Below are positions 23,713 through 35,194 of a DNA stretch of 64,000 bases, one piece after another. Position 1 is the stretch's first letter. The number at the start of each line of letters is the position of its first letter. The position numbers and the translations under genes were made by a program. The notes under the pieces were generated by a model. The model did no database searches. It was not told the DNA's origin and saw only the letters and a program-made list of their open reading frames with translations. The stretch lies in NCBI GenBank assembly GCA_905250125.1, contig CAJNOL010000704.1, forward strand, positions 45,820-109,819. The letters run 5' to 3'. Source of the DNA: Rotaria sordida (Eukaryota; Rotifera; Eurotatoria; Philodinida; Philodinidae).

Positions 23713-26449
23713 GTAAATATCCCACCCCTACCTTTGATCAAACTTTATGAAAAATCATTTTTTTCGTAAAAAAGTCCTTCTTTATCTAAAAACACTGAAA
23801 CTTAAAATTTCCAAAAAACTTATTGTAGATTCGGATTCCCATATCCTAACTACCTTTGGTCAAATTTGATTAGAAAATCCCTATAGATGCGCTGACACGT
23901 GATTGTACACGTGGCTGCAAACAAACACACAAACTCATTTTATTTTATATAATCCTCTCTACAGTCGAGAGAATAAAACAACATAAAAATCGAATTGAGT
24001 GTGCAATGCAAAACACAATTCAATTTTCTACTGTGCTCTACGTTCTCTTTCTGTTTTAAGTCTCTCATCTTCTCCTCTCATGCTCGTTACTGTATTATGT
24101 TTCTTGTTTGTTTTTTCACTATTTCTCTCTCTTTTTATATTGGGTTGTATATGTGTATGGTTTGGTAAATCAGTTTCTACACTTGTACATTTTTTTCTTG
24201 ATAATGACTACATAGATGTCTAAAACGTCGAAATAAAAGGTATTTGTCAAAGTCGCTATTATCATGTAATACATAGTGTGATCACTCATTTTTCTTTCTG
24301 ATCTGTCTATATTAACTTTTGATCAGCTACTTATGGATCAATAGAATACTTCTTTCAGTAGTTGCAACATGAAGCCGAGTGAAGCAAACACTTCAAGGTG
24401 AATTGTGATGTGTCGCGGAGCAAGCAATTAATTCGTTTGGATATGGTACCCCAACCTGTATGTTATGGTTGTTTTTTTCTTTTTCTATTTATTTCTTTTT
24501 CTTTTACCACTAATTTTTTTTTCAAGTATAAGTATCGCAAAACATTGCAGTAGCAATCGTATGCTTCTTTTTCGTACTATAAAAAGGTGCATGTATGTAC
24601 ATGTTTTGTTTTTCATTTTTCTTTATATACAATTGCAAGAAGGTAAGAACAAAATTTACATATTGAAGAGTAACGTTTTGCTGCAGTACTTAGATGATAG
24701 GCTTTTAAAATTTAATATCATATGAGAGCAGAAACTTCTGTATGAAGAACATGTAATAAACATATTCCACGTAGATTCATAGAAAACAAAAACAGCGAAA
24801 TGCTCTAGTTAAAAAAAATTGTTTTAATATACAATTCTTTATGGATGGTCACATACTACTGTATGAAAAGTCACAGCATAAGAATTGGATAATTTAAAAT
24901 ATCTCGCTGTAAATACTTGTCGATGGTAAACACCTTCGTAAAATGAATAGTCTGAACTCAAATCCAGCGATTTCTACCGTAAATAGGCTTGTTCATACTA
25001 AACACTATAGTATTGTAAAGTGTAAAAGCTTTTTTATATTTCTATGACCTATAATCATCTCTCTGATGCCAGTATTTTTTTCCATTCTTCTTGAAGTCGA
25101 GCAGGTTGTCGTGTATGCTTGAAAAACAAAGAAAATAGAGAGTAACTACACAATGTGTGTTCTTTTTATCTGGAGCGCACATATAACATCAGTTTGCTTT
25201 TTTCAATTTATATTGCACACATCATAGGCATAAACTTATGTTTCACAATCTGAAATGACCACTCAAAGTGATTTAGCTCTAGAAAAGGCAATACAACCAA
25301 TTACAGGTTGTGATGGTCGATGTTGATGTGAGTATGGGTGAAAGTGAGAAGAAGACTCACCCTTTACAGCCCATACCAATGCTCGTCCGCAACTACGCTT
25401 AAATACTCTTTGTATGGTTTATGAACTGAAAGGGTATATGAAAGGGCTTATAAGACAAATAAATCCTAAAAAGGTATCTCATAACGTGTATAAACGGAAA
25501 TGAGTGTTTATTATTCTACTCCTAATTTTTACATTATACAAAAAAGCGTTCAAAATGATCTCCAAACTGTCAACGATATTGGCTTTAGTCATTACATAAG
25601 GTACATTAACAAGAACTAGATCATACTAACAAAGTCGAATAACATAATTTAACGTTATATTCATTTTTTCAAGGCATCGCGAAAACAGTACTTTTGATTA
25701 AATAAAAACAAATAATAAAGACTTGTAAATAAGAAAATTTTTATTAATAAAGTGCTAATATCTTGAATACTATAACAAAAACTTCGCTATGTCTAAACTC
25801 GGTTTAATTTTAAAATTTTTAAAAATTCGGTCGGTTACATTCGGTTCGGTTCGGTTCGAAAAAAATGCTAATCGATTTCACCTCTGGTGACTAGTTAAGC
25901 CACGCTCAAGATTCATCCAAAGAATAGTTGAGAAAGTAGATAGTTCTTCGAGAGAAAACTTTTCGATATTGGCATTGATAAGAAGCATCAGAAGTCTCTA
26001 GTAAAAAAACCTGATCTTACGTATGGATAAACTGTTCAAATTTTGTCTATTTCATTAGACATAAGCAGTTGATAACAAGAACATAATTACAACCATATCG
26101 GAAGTTGCGACTCAAATCCAAGGAGATCGACTCCGTTGAGACGATTTATTCTGCGCTCATTTGAAAGCATTCGTAATAAACTTTTATTGTGTATGAAACT
26201 AATCATTGAATATGCGAACTTGAGCAAGTAACTCAGATTAGCAAACCTTTGTTCAAATTATACTTTTATACTTTGATTGTTATGTTACTAACGATCTCAT
26301 CTTTGATATTAAAATTAAAAACAAAAACTTTTCTAGTGTCTTATATATATTTTTTCTTGAAAAATTTTGATTTCAGTTCGTCGTATTATTCATGTGGAAG
26401 AAATCATTAAATGTTCGATCCATGTTTCTGATATAAAATTCGTTTTTCA
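23713..26449. other. Intergenic stretch
   Basis: No gene supported; T-rich frames at 23999-24223 and 24465-24725 look non-coding. A weak telomere-like hairpin lies at 25316-25375 (GAGTATGGGTGAAAGTGAG, loop AAGAAG, CTCACCC). A GGTTCGGTTCGGTTC microrepeat lies at 25835-25860. Confidence 0.35.
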
Positions 26450-26451
26450 AG
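26450..26451 (+). promoter_or_regulatory. Splice acceptor directly before the REEP-like start codon
   Basis: CGTTTTTCAAG ends 4 nt before ATG at 26456. It is a candidate spliced-leader acceptor; a 5'UTR intron is the alternative. Confidence 0.35.
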
Positions 26452-26455
26452 AAAT

Positions 26456-29400
26456 ATGTCTTCCATATTCAAAAAATATTTTGATCCAGTAAAAAATAAA
26501 GTGAAATCATCCTATATGAACAGTCCAGTTGGTCTGGTGTTTAATTTAATTGAAGCAAAGACTGGTGTTGAATCTGCAATCGTTGCTATTGGTATGTTTT
26601 AAATCATGCTTTTCTCATTTGTCTCATATTTCTATATCGTTACATAGGTCTACTTGCTATTCTTGCCATTTATCTGGTGTTTGGCTGGTACAACGATTTC
26701 TTATGTAACTTGATTGGATTAGCCTATGGAACATATACTTCGTGAGTAGAATTACCTTGAAAAGTTTTTTGTTCTCAGCTAGAGTATTGTCGTAAGTTGA
26801 GATACAATATTTGTTTGGATTAATTTCTTCGTGTAAATGCCAAATACAGAATAAGAGGCATTTGAAAGTAGTTAGGATATTTTTTCGACTGTAGCAGACG
26901 TGTTTTACATCAAAATTACGATCGATCACAATTTAGAAAAAAAACAAATGAATGCATCTAAATGCATGTGTATATGGAACTGTATTGATGAGAGAACTGT
27001 CAAATCGCTTTTGTATCGAGTATATACTCAAACCATAGATCTTAATAAGCTATTTTAACATCCTACAAGGATTTGGTTTTCCAGGCTTCCTGAGCAGAGA
27101 TATACGATTATTACTACTACTAGTTTTGCTCTACTACTATGCTAATATATTCTATATCTTGACTAAAATTGCTTCGATTCGACTCAAATTTATATCATTA
27201 CCAAGACACTTAGTAGTGATTAAGATCTCAGAGTTTGTAAATAAATCAATTTTGCTTATCGAAGATATGAATTTGTTTGATATACCGATTGATTATTAAG
27301 AAAACAACATATGCTCTTGCTGTGCACTAACAATTTGAGGACTTCGTAGAAACGAGATGAAATATGTTCTTTGTTGTTAGCACCAGAAAAGTTGTTTGAA
27401 TCTATTATTTGATTTGAAACTCTTTCGGAGAGATATTTCAAAATACAAGCCATACTGTTCATATTTTTATGTGACTTATTAGTAATAGTAGTAGAAATTA
27501 TATTTGGGGTTAAATATATATAGAATCAGAGTTTCCTTTATGGGTTTCGAACATCAACAATTCTATGAAAATGACTTCTTCAACGAAAAAGAAAAGACTT
27601 TATTTCAACCAGTAAAATATACATGCAGGACATCGACATCTTTACGAAAATTAAGTTTAGTATATCAGTGTCATATATTCCATAGTGGAAAGTACGTGAA
27701 TTCATTCCTCTAATTCTTATGAATTGAAGCACCGGCAAACGAGCTGACATTTCTACATGCATGCTAACTATGACATGAATATGTATTGCAAACATCAGAT
27801 GAATCAATACTTCCGTTAGTGAGCAAAGGCATATGTTGTTTTCTTAATAATCAAGAGGTATACCAAACAAATTCATATCTTTGATAAGAAACATTGATTT
27901 ATTTTCAAACTCTAAGATCTTAATCTCTGCCGAATGCTTTAGTACTGATATAAATTGGAGTCGGATCGAAGCAATTTTAGTCAAGATATGGAATATATTA
28001 GCACAATAGTCTGCTCAGGAAGACTGGGAAACTAAATCCTTGTAGGACGTTTAATAACTCACTAAGATCTATCGTTTGAGTATATACTCGATCCAAAAGC
28101 GATTTGAAACCTGGATATGTTCCTTCGTGAGACGCACTTTGAGATAAAAATTGCATCCAGATACATTTCAAGTCGTAAACACGTTCAAGCACGTTTCTGA
28201 AATATATTCTGTCCAGATATAAAAAGTGTTCCAGTTGAGCTGATTCTGAATCAGTTCGTTATTTGCGTTTCAGATGAAAGTAGAATACAATTCAGAGACA
28301 TTTCAATCCAAAGAATGATGCTATATTCTTCTCAAACTAATCGATACAATTATTTCAGTTTCTTCCTAACCGTACAGTCATACTTCAATATGTTTTGACT
28401 ATAGAAAACACAAACAATCGTTTAGCATCAAACATGAAAAAGTAACGAACGTTGTATGTATAATTATATACTCAAAAAGTTCATATTTGTTATATTGTCG
28501 ATAATTTCAAATACTTCCTCATTATGATGAATTTGAGAGAGCTTTCTGACCTCATGTAACAAAAAAATGAATAAATAAGACGAGTCACAATAAGATCACA
28601 TGTCGCCCACAATATTTTCAAACAAGCTTTGTATATTCAGAACTGGTATTCAACTCTGAATGAAATGATATGGTTTCTCTGCAAAAAACAAACATCTTGA
28701 GAGTAGAGATGTGCAAAATGGTCACGCATGACCCTATGGTTTCCACCAAAAAAGTTGTGGCCGATTGATTAACTGTAGCAGGTCTCCATGGTATTAGTAT
28801 TAAGAAAGATTTCTTCAAGAGTTTTACTATTTTGGTCCAAACTAGGAGTGTAAACCGATGAGTTGATCGGTAACGGCCGACAAATTTTATTTTTTTTAAA
28901 TGTTCGGCAGTGGCTCGATGTTTTCGATTACTGTTTTTAAAATTTTCTTGGTGTCAAGAGATTTTGAAATGAAAAAAAAAAAGAAAATACTTGTAGACAA
29001 CGGACTGATAAGAAACTATATAAGCCGTGTAAAATCAAGAAAAAAGATCTAATTTTCGTCTAATTTCAATCACGTTATTCAATGTCTGATCGATTTTAAT
29101 AACGATAGTTGTAAAATGCGTTTTTCTCGAGTTTGAACTTAGAAAATGAAATTTTTGCAGTTTCTCAAACTTCTCAACTCAACAAACGGTAAACATACAA
29201 CGATATCAACCTTTGACGCGCATATCATACTTCAGATTACTCTACCAAAAAATGCTAATTCGTACAGAAAAAAATGTCGAAAATAGTTTCAATCAGTCAT
29301 TTCTTGATTGACTGGATTGAAAGTTGATTGTCAGCTTTAAAAGATAGATTTCATTTGATTTTAATCGATTTCAAACCATAAAAAGTCGATTAAAAGCAGA

Positions 29401-30950
29401 TTTTCTTTCTTTTCTATAAAAAGAACATGTCCGAAAATTGATCTTGAGTGTCGAAAATTTTCCAAAATCTAGTAGTTTCTTTGTTATCATAGCGCTAGCA
29501 TCTGACAATTTTTCCAGAAAAATTGGCAGTAGCGGTTTAGTCATTCGGCTTATACCTCTAGTCGTAACTAAATCAGAAAAGTTCTCGTGACAATGACAAA
29601 AAAATTCGTGGTCACACAGATTTCTACTTGAAAGCATGGGTGCAGATGCAAAGAGGAACAATATTCATATCCACACTGAAGCCGAATTGTAGTAGATGAC
29701 TATAGAAGAACTTTTGAATATTTCTGTACCGTTCCTTGAATAGCCTGATGACTGAAAAATTATTTTTGATTTCTAAAAATCAATCGAGCCCATTCTGTCG
29801 ACGACCATATCTTGAGTTTCGTCATATAATTAGAAACCTAAATATAAAAAAGAAAGGCTGAAAAGCGATCAACTACTAAAGGATTCTTTAGTGACATATA
29901 CGTCTAGTACTATGCTACTATTCATTGACCTTTAATCTATTATCCATTTTTCAGAAACATTCCAGTAAATGATAAGAGCTTCAGTTTTTTATGTCGAATA
30001 TGATTTTGATATCAAATTATGGTTTCAAGCTGAAAGTAAGAGAGAGAGAACAAATCAGTTTATCTTCATGTTGTGTGAAAAATACTGTCTAAAACCATTA
30101 ACTTTTGACCTGTGATTCATTTTTAAGACTAAGAATAAAAATGTAAACAAAACACTAAATAGTGCATTATCGACTCTATCTAACCCATATATGATAATCA
30201 ATTCGATGAATTCCAGTTTGTGAAAGATTCTTTCTTTTTGAACTTGTTGACATCATTTGTAAGAATGACACATAGGCGATCTCGATCTGATATTGAAATT
30301 GAAAAAAGAGTCAAGATACGAAGTGACGAAATGTTTTCTACAAAAAAGTTCCTGTGTATTATGCCCTGTATTTTGAATTTTGCCCACCTACTTTATATTG
30401 AAACCTGAACATTCTGTATATGAAATAGATTAACGAGAGAACTCTACAAACTTTGAAAACTTCACTCGATATGATGTTTCTTATGTATTTTATGTTAGAG
30501 ATCTTATCAGTAAAATCTGGTCAAAGTGACGAGTAGCTTTGATCTAAATATTCTTACAAAGTGTCTCGAATAGACATACATAACATGAGCTGAATTGCTT
30601 GAATTTTTTGTCAGATCAATGGCGATTTTATTATCGAGTACATCCGATCAAAAACGACTGCTAATCTATTGGATGATTTATTCAACATTGGGTTGTATCG
30701 AATATATCTTGTATCATCTGTGCAACTACTTAGTATTCTATTGGCTTAGCAAATGTATTTTTCTCATTTGGTTTCTTCAATCTGGATCATTTTCATCTGA
30801 AAACAGTTCTGAAGAAGACTTGCTTGCCTTTCTTAAAAACACAGGTAAGCAAACGACAGATAAAAATACTACTCGTTATACTAGTCGTGACAATGCATCT
30901 GTGACTCTAAAATGTTTTGTCTAGAACATCCAACACACTGCATAAGATGA
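26456..30950 (+). CDS. REEP5/6-DP1-Yop1-like ER-shaping membrane protein
   Basis: Exons are 26456-26591, 26648-26741 and 30615-30844, with a possible last exon 30925-30950; all junctions are GT-AG and in phase. Exon 1 gives an amphipathic N-terminus and EAKTGVESAIVAIG. Exon 2 gives the hairpin LLAILAIYLVFGWYNDFLC followed by NLIGLAYGTYTS. Exon 3 continues MAI...DQKRLLIYWMIY and a second hairpin. This follows REEP5 and Yop1: LYLVFG...LLCNLIGFxYPAYxSxxAI...W(L)xYWVVY. These proteins insert as wedges and bend tubular ER. The C-terminus ends either by reading through to TAG at 30922-30924 (179 aa) or by using the strong GTAAGC donor at 30845 and the acceptor before 30925 (161 aa). Intron 2 is 3.87 kb, against about 55 nt for typical introns here. 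Confidence 0.8.
26990..28110. repeat. Inverted repeat inside the large REEP intron
   Basis: The left arm (about 26990-27315) and right arm (about 27825-28110) are inverted copies with roughly 85% identity. For example, left TTGACTAAAATTGCTTCGAT matches the complement of right ATCGAAGCAATTTTAGTCAA, and both contain GAGTATATACTC and ATCCTTGTAGGA or its mirror. The 500-bp centre (27316-27824) is unpaired. It could be a non-autonomous transposon or an inverted duplication; no transposase frame was found. Confidence 0.65.
28111..30614. other. Remainder of the REEP intron
   Basis: AT-rich, no nested gene recognised. A short self-complementary GATCGGTAACGGCCGAC region occurs near 28865, and CAATCAGTCATTTCTTGATTG-type inverted words near 29290-29330. 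Confidence 0.3.
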
Positions 30951-32083
30951 GTTGTAGTCTGAACTAGTTCAAATGATAGAAGTATTAAGTAGGTTAGATT
31001 CGAACATGTATACAATGTGTCGGTTAGCGACCAGTCATCCAACTTATCTATACGATTAAGTGATCGATTTGTACATGTCGATAAACATACGAAGATGATA
31101 TTGACATAAAGTTAAGTATGACTAATTTATATTAGTAATATTTTTCTAAAACAAACTTATTGTCATCGTCGATAGATAGGAAAATTACTTTTTATTAAAA
31201 GAAATGATACAAAAAAAAATAAATAAAAAATTATTTAAAAATGAGATGAGTTTAATTTTTTCAAGCCATGATTGAAGTCTATTTCATTGTTCAATTTTCA
31301 TAATTTCAACTTAAAAACAAGTTAATACTATATAATTTACATATTCTTGAATTTAAACCACGTGAATTGATATTTAAACTAAATTCTTTATAATTTCACT
31401 TTGCAATAAAATAAATTTTGAAGAGTAAATCATCATCCTATTGAAAACTGGTTGAAATTCCTTAGTAAGTATAAAACATTCATTGATTGACCAATATATG
31501 AATACTTATGAGAAAAAAAAAGAAAACTAGAGGAACTTTTTTTTATTTTTCTCATTCTTCTATGTTAGCGGAGAGAATAAATTTATGTTGCATTAGTCTA
31601 TACTTGTTTACGATACATGAACATGTAGAAATTCTCTATCAGTCAAAAGTCAATTTATCGATTCAGTCATAGATACGATTAAATTTTAATGAAGTTTATG
31701 TTCGAGATAGATCGCATGAATGTTGAGTTCATTTTCTAATGAAAGATAGTACAGATGGAATCATCGAAATAGTGGGAACTCTTTTATCAATATTGAGAAA
31801 TACCGTAAATAGTCACAAAAAATTCAATCGATATTATAACTACTTGAATATTTTTCTAGCAATAAAAAATTACCAATTAGTAATAAATTGATAAATTTAT
31901 GAAAAACTGAATATTGGTAAATTAGAATACGATTCGTGTAATGGCAGATAAGTTCTGATGATATGATCAGCATTTAGTCTGGTCTATAGTCACACAAAAT
32001 AGTAACTCTCTAGCATTTATTGTTCTCAAGATACAGTGGTATCAAATACTTTTTTTAGTAGTATAATATCAATATTTATTTTT
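30951..32083. other. Intergenic stretch upstream of the glycosyltransferase
   Basis: AT-rich, no gene or repeat recognised. Confidence 0.3.
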
Positions 32084-32085
32084 AG
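32084..32085 (+). promoter_or_regulatory. Splice acceptor 32 nt before the glycosyltransferase start
   Basis: TATTTATTTTTAG precedes the ATG at 32118 by 32 nt. It is a candidate spliced-leader acceptor or the end of a 5'UTR intron. Confidence 0.4.
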
Positions 32086-32117
32086 CTACCAGTAAAAAAG
32101 TACAAATAGAAAGAAAA

Positions 32118-33416
32118 ATGTCGTCATCATCGTCATCATCAAAAAAACAATTGACAATTCTATTCACACCATTTGATGCATTTGGTCATGTTCATGCTTG
32201 TATTGGAATAGCTGAACCACTTAAACAACGTGGACATCGAATTGTCTTTGGAATAGCAACAGGTTGGAAAGGTAAATTATTACCTTATGGTTTTGAAGAA
32301 GTTTTGTATGGTGAAGAAACAAAACCATCACAAGTACATGTAGAATTTATTAAAACTTATGCTAGTGAATTACGAAAAAATTCTTACGATCAATTAGCAG
32401 TTTTTGAACATGATTCTCAACGTGATTTTATAAATATGGTTATAGATAATGATCCACTGCTTCGCGATGTAGTAAAGAAAGTAAAACCTGACATTATTAT
32501 TGTTGATCATTATGTTTGCCAACCATCATTAGTAACAGCAGGAGTACCATGGATATGGTTAATGTCCGCTAATCCACTGGGCCTTAATGAAGAAAATTGT
32601 CCACCTCGTGGTTCAGGTTATCCAACTGATGGTGATCGTAATCAATGGGATAAGTTTAGAAAAGAACTTAAAAGAATTTATGAACCACAATGGGAAGAAT
32701 TTAATCAATGGATAATTGAACAAGGTGCACCACCATTGACTAAACAAATGTGGCCGTTTTTTCAAAATGCATCACCTTATCTAAATATTTACTTGTATCC
32801 AGAAGAAACTGATTATCTTGATTTACGACCAAATCCACCTAAATGGTTTAGATGTGATGCATTAGTAAGAACATCAGAATCAAATGGTAAATTCCAAATA
32901 CCAGAAAAATTAGCTAACAAACCAGGCAAATTAATATACATGTCAATGGGTTCATTTGGTTCAGCAGATTTATTGTTAATGAAACGATTAATAGGAATTT
33001 TAGAACATTCACCTCATCGTTTTATTATTTCAAAAGGTCCATTAGGCGATGAATATTCATTACCTGATAACATGTGGGGTGAAAACATGGTTCCACAAGT
33101 AAAAATTTTACCTATAGTAGATTTGATAATTACTCATGGTGGTAATAATACAATTACTGAAAATTTTTACTTTGGTAAACCATCAATTATTTTGCCACTT
33201 TTTGCTGATCAATTTGATAATGCACAACGAATACAGGAAAAAGGATTTGGAATTCGATTGGATACTTATTATTGTTCAGAAGAAGAACTATTGGATGCAA
33301 TTGAAAAATTATTGGCTGATAAAGAATTAGCTAAAAAATTGAATATAATGTCAAAAAAAATGAGAGAAACAGACAATAGAGCAAAAGTTGTAGAATTGAT
33401 TGAAGTTCTTGTATGA
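32118..33416 (+). CDS. GT1-family UDP-glycosyltransferase, soluble, intronless
   Basis: 432 aa in a single frame, starting with a serine run (MSSSSSSSKKQ) made of TCA/TCG codons. The N-terminal Rossmann half has LFTPFDAFGHVHACIGIAEP, where the His of GHV is placed like the catalytic His of GT1 enzymes, then VKPDIIIVDHYVCQPS. The C-terminal half carries LIYMSMGSFGS and, at about residues 338-365, THGGNNTITENFYFGKP then ADQFDNAQRI: the UGT signature (HGGxNTxxE...P..xDQxxNAxR) with Glu and Asp-Gln for the UDP-sugar. There is no signal peptide and no C-terminal membrane anchor, unlike animal ER UGTs, so it is closer to soluble bacterial, fungal or plant-type enzymes. The lack of introns beside intron-rich neighbours could mean retroposition or horizontal acquisition; both are inference. 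The acceptor substrate is unknown. Confidence 0.85.
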   Translation: MSSSSSSSKKQLTILFTPFDAFGHVHACIGIAEPLKQRGHRIVFGIATGWKGKLLPYGFEEVLYGEETKPSQVHVEFIKTYASELRKNSYDQLAVFEHDSQRDFINMVIDNDPLLRDVVKKVKPDIIIVDHYVCQPSLVTAGVPWIWLMSANPLGLNEENCPPRGSGYPTDGDRNQWDKFRKELKRIYEPQWEEFNQWIIEQGAPPLTKQMWPFFQNASPYLNIYLYPEETDYLDLRPNPPKWFRCDALVRTSESNGKFQIPEKLANKPGKLIYMSMGSFGSADLLLMKRLIGILEHSPHRFIISKGPLGDEYSLPDNMWGENMVPQVKILPIVDLIITHGGNNTITENFYFGKPSIILPLFADQFDNAQRIQEKGFGIRLDTYYCSEEELLDAIEKLLADKELAKKLNIMSKKMRETDNRAKVVELIEVLV

Positions 33417-34544
33417 AGGAAAAAATAATTAATGAATTTATTGCAAATCAATATTGATTGGATTACATAGGATAATCCAAAAGTAGTGTCGTCATTGTCT
33501 TATTTCCTTATAGAAATTTTGAAGAAATTTTCTTTTTTTATATTGTGATAGAGAAAATGATGCTCTATTTTTCTATGCTATTTAATCACTCTTCAAGTAT
33601 TATCATAATAATAAAATTTCGATAAGAACTGGATGTGGATCTAATGGGTGGGTGTAGGAGTGGATGCAGGGCACGATTGTATGTGTGGGGTGTGGATGTG
33701 ACAAGTCGCCATGGCGCGTGTTTCGTCCTTGCTTAAAGTACTCATTCAGATGGCAAATAGTATCTCAGAATTTTTTTTGAAGAAAATGGTAAGTGCTAAA
33801 TTTTGGGTTTTAGTTGTAAGGTTAGTTAAGTTAAATGTGTGAGTGATATTGACTACATGTAATCGTATGTTGGGAGGATACTATTGTTTTTTTTTTGACG
33901 AAAGTGGCGGGGTGATTTTGTTTTGTGGTTATTTCAAGCTGAGTATGTTAGAATGTTGCAATGTGCGGGGCGGAATGGTTTTTTAGCGGTCCTCTTTGTG
34001 TCATTGATCTTAAGGTTGTTTCGACGCTCAGTGGTGTTGCTTTTCGATAGTTGGTTTAGGGGATCGCTGTGTAATCGTGTTGTGTGAATTGGTTTTCCTT
34101 TTTTTTTTTATTTGGTGAACTGATATTACTGTTTCCGATTCTGTTAGGTTCTATACTGTCTCGGACGGATTGCTATATTATGCTGTGTTCCGGCCGGGGA
34201 TATGGAGTTTTTATTGTTCGGTGATTGGAATTTGTGTATGTTTGTGTATATCTTTTATTTTATTTTGAAAGAAAAAGTATTCCTACAGCAGATCCTTACA
34301 TGCTTGTTGTCTTTCAGTATTCATGTCTGCTCTTTTTATGGTTGTATATTAATATGATGAGTCATTAAATGTTACTTGTTTTACAATGTTGTCGTCGGTT
34401 CATGATTTTTTCGCTGACGTTAGTGTTGTTTTTTGGCGTTCTAAAGTATAAAAACGATGTTTGTTACCGTAGTGATGAGAAAATGTTTGTTCTTTCGAAT
34501 CATACTATTAATAGGTTTGTTCTGGAGTAAGTTTTTTTTGTGGA
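33417..34544. other. T/G-rich intergenic stretch next to the retroelement fragment
   Basis: Begins with a G-rich telomere-like tract at 33642-33705 (GGGTGGGTGTAGGAGTGG, then TGTGTGGGGTGTGG). 33760-34540 is unusually T/G-rich on the plus strand and carries no convincing frame; it may be the 3' part of the Penelope-like element. Confidence 0.4.
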
Positions 34545-35107
34545 TCATTTTCGAATCAGTTCATGTTTTGCGTCACGATGATTACAATTGCCGACTATCA
34601 TTTTGACATGTCCAACCAGTGTGTGCTTGAAAACGTTATCATATATTGATTCATAAAAAAACTTTTGAAACTCCTTGTCAATAAATGTCGATGGATACTT
34701 AATCATTAAGATATTAGTGAAATTTATCATGTTACGTAAAGGAAAAAAAAAGGATTCATCCATTATATAGTAGTGTTAATTGAATGTAGAGTCGTTCATT
34801 ATTGAAGCTTTCAAATGTAGATGAGTATCGTGCAGCACGTGCAAGACTAGTTTGTATAACATTGACGAAGATGTGTCGAGAATGATCTGATGTGAATGGT
34901 ACACTATAAGGTTCAGCTGCTGGTTTGTGATACATCGATGTTGTTAGAATGCCATTATTGTTTGTAAAAAGAACATCAAGAAATGGAAGACTTTTACTAA
35001 TTTTATATTCTAATGTAATATTTGGATGCTATGTGTTGGCATCATCAAATAAATCTTTTAATGACTTTTCTGATTTATTCCACGTCATAAAGATGTCGTC
35101 AATGTAT
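34545..35107 (-). pseudogene. Penelope-like retroelement reverse transcriptase fragment
   Basis: On the minus strand, after an intron-like acceptor at 35108-35109, the frame opens with YIDDIFMTW, the catalytic YxDD motif of reverse transcriptase. It continues SLPFLDVLFTNNNG, TSMYHKPAAEPYSVPF, SDHSRHIF, RAARYSSTFESFNNERLYI and LLYNG, and after a short insertion YPSTFIDKEFQKFF. The order YxDD, LPFLDV, xYxKP, Y..(F/Y)xSxH, RA..xxS, NGYP is the C-terminal RT/thumb region of Penelope-like elements. A TAG at 35029-35031 and the insertion before YPSTFI break the frame, and no GIY-YIG endonuclease follows. Endonuclease-less Penelope elements of bdelloids sit at telomeres; this copy lies between two telomere-like tracts. 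Confidence 0.7.
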
Positions 35108-35143
35108 CTAAGAAAAAAATTGAAATAAAAATGATTGACTCAT

Positions 35144-35194
35144 TCGGGTGTGGGTGTATGTGAAGAGAAGAAGGACAGACACACTCACACCCTT
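35144..35194. repeat. Telomere-like fold-back element 8
   Basis: GGGTGTGGGTGTATGTG, loop AAGAGAAGAAGG, CACACTCACACCC. It abuts the 5' side of the Penelope-like fragment. Confidence 0.65.
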
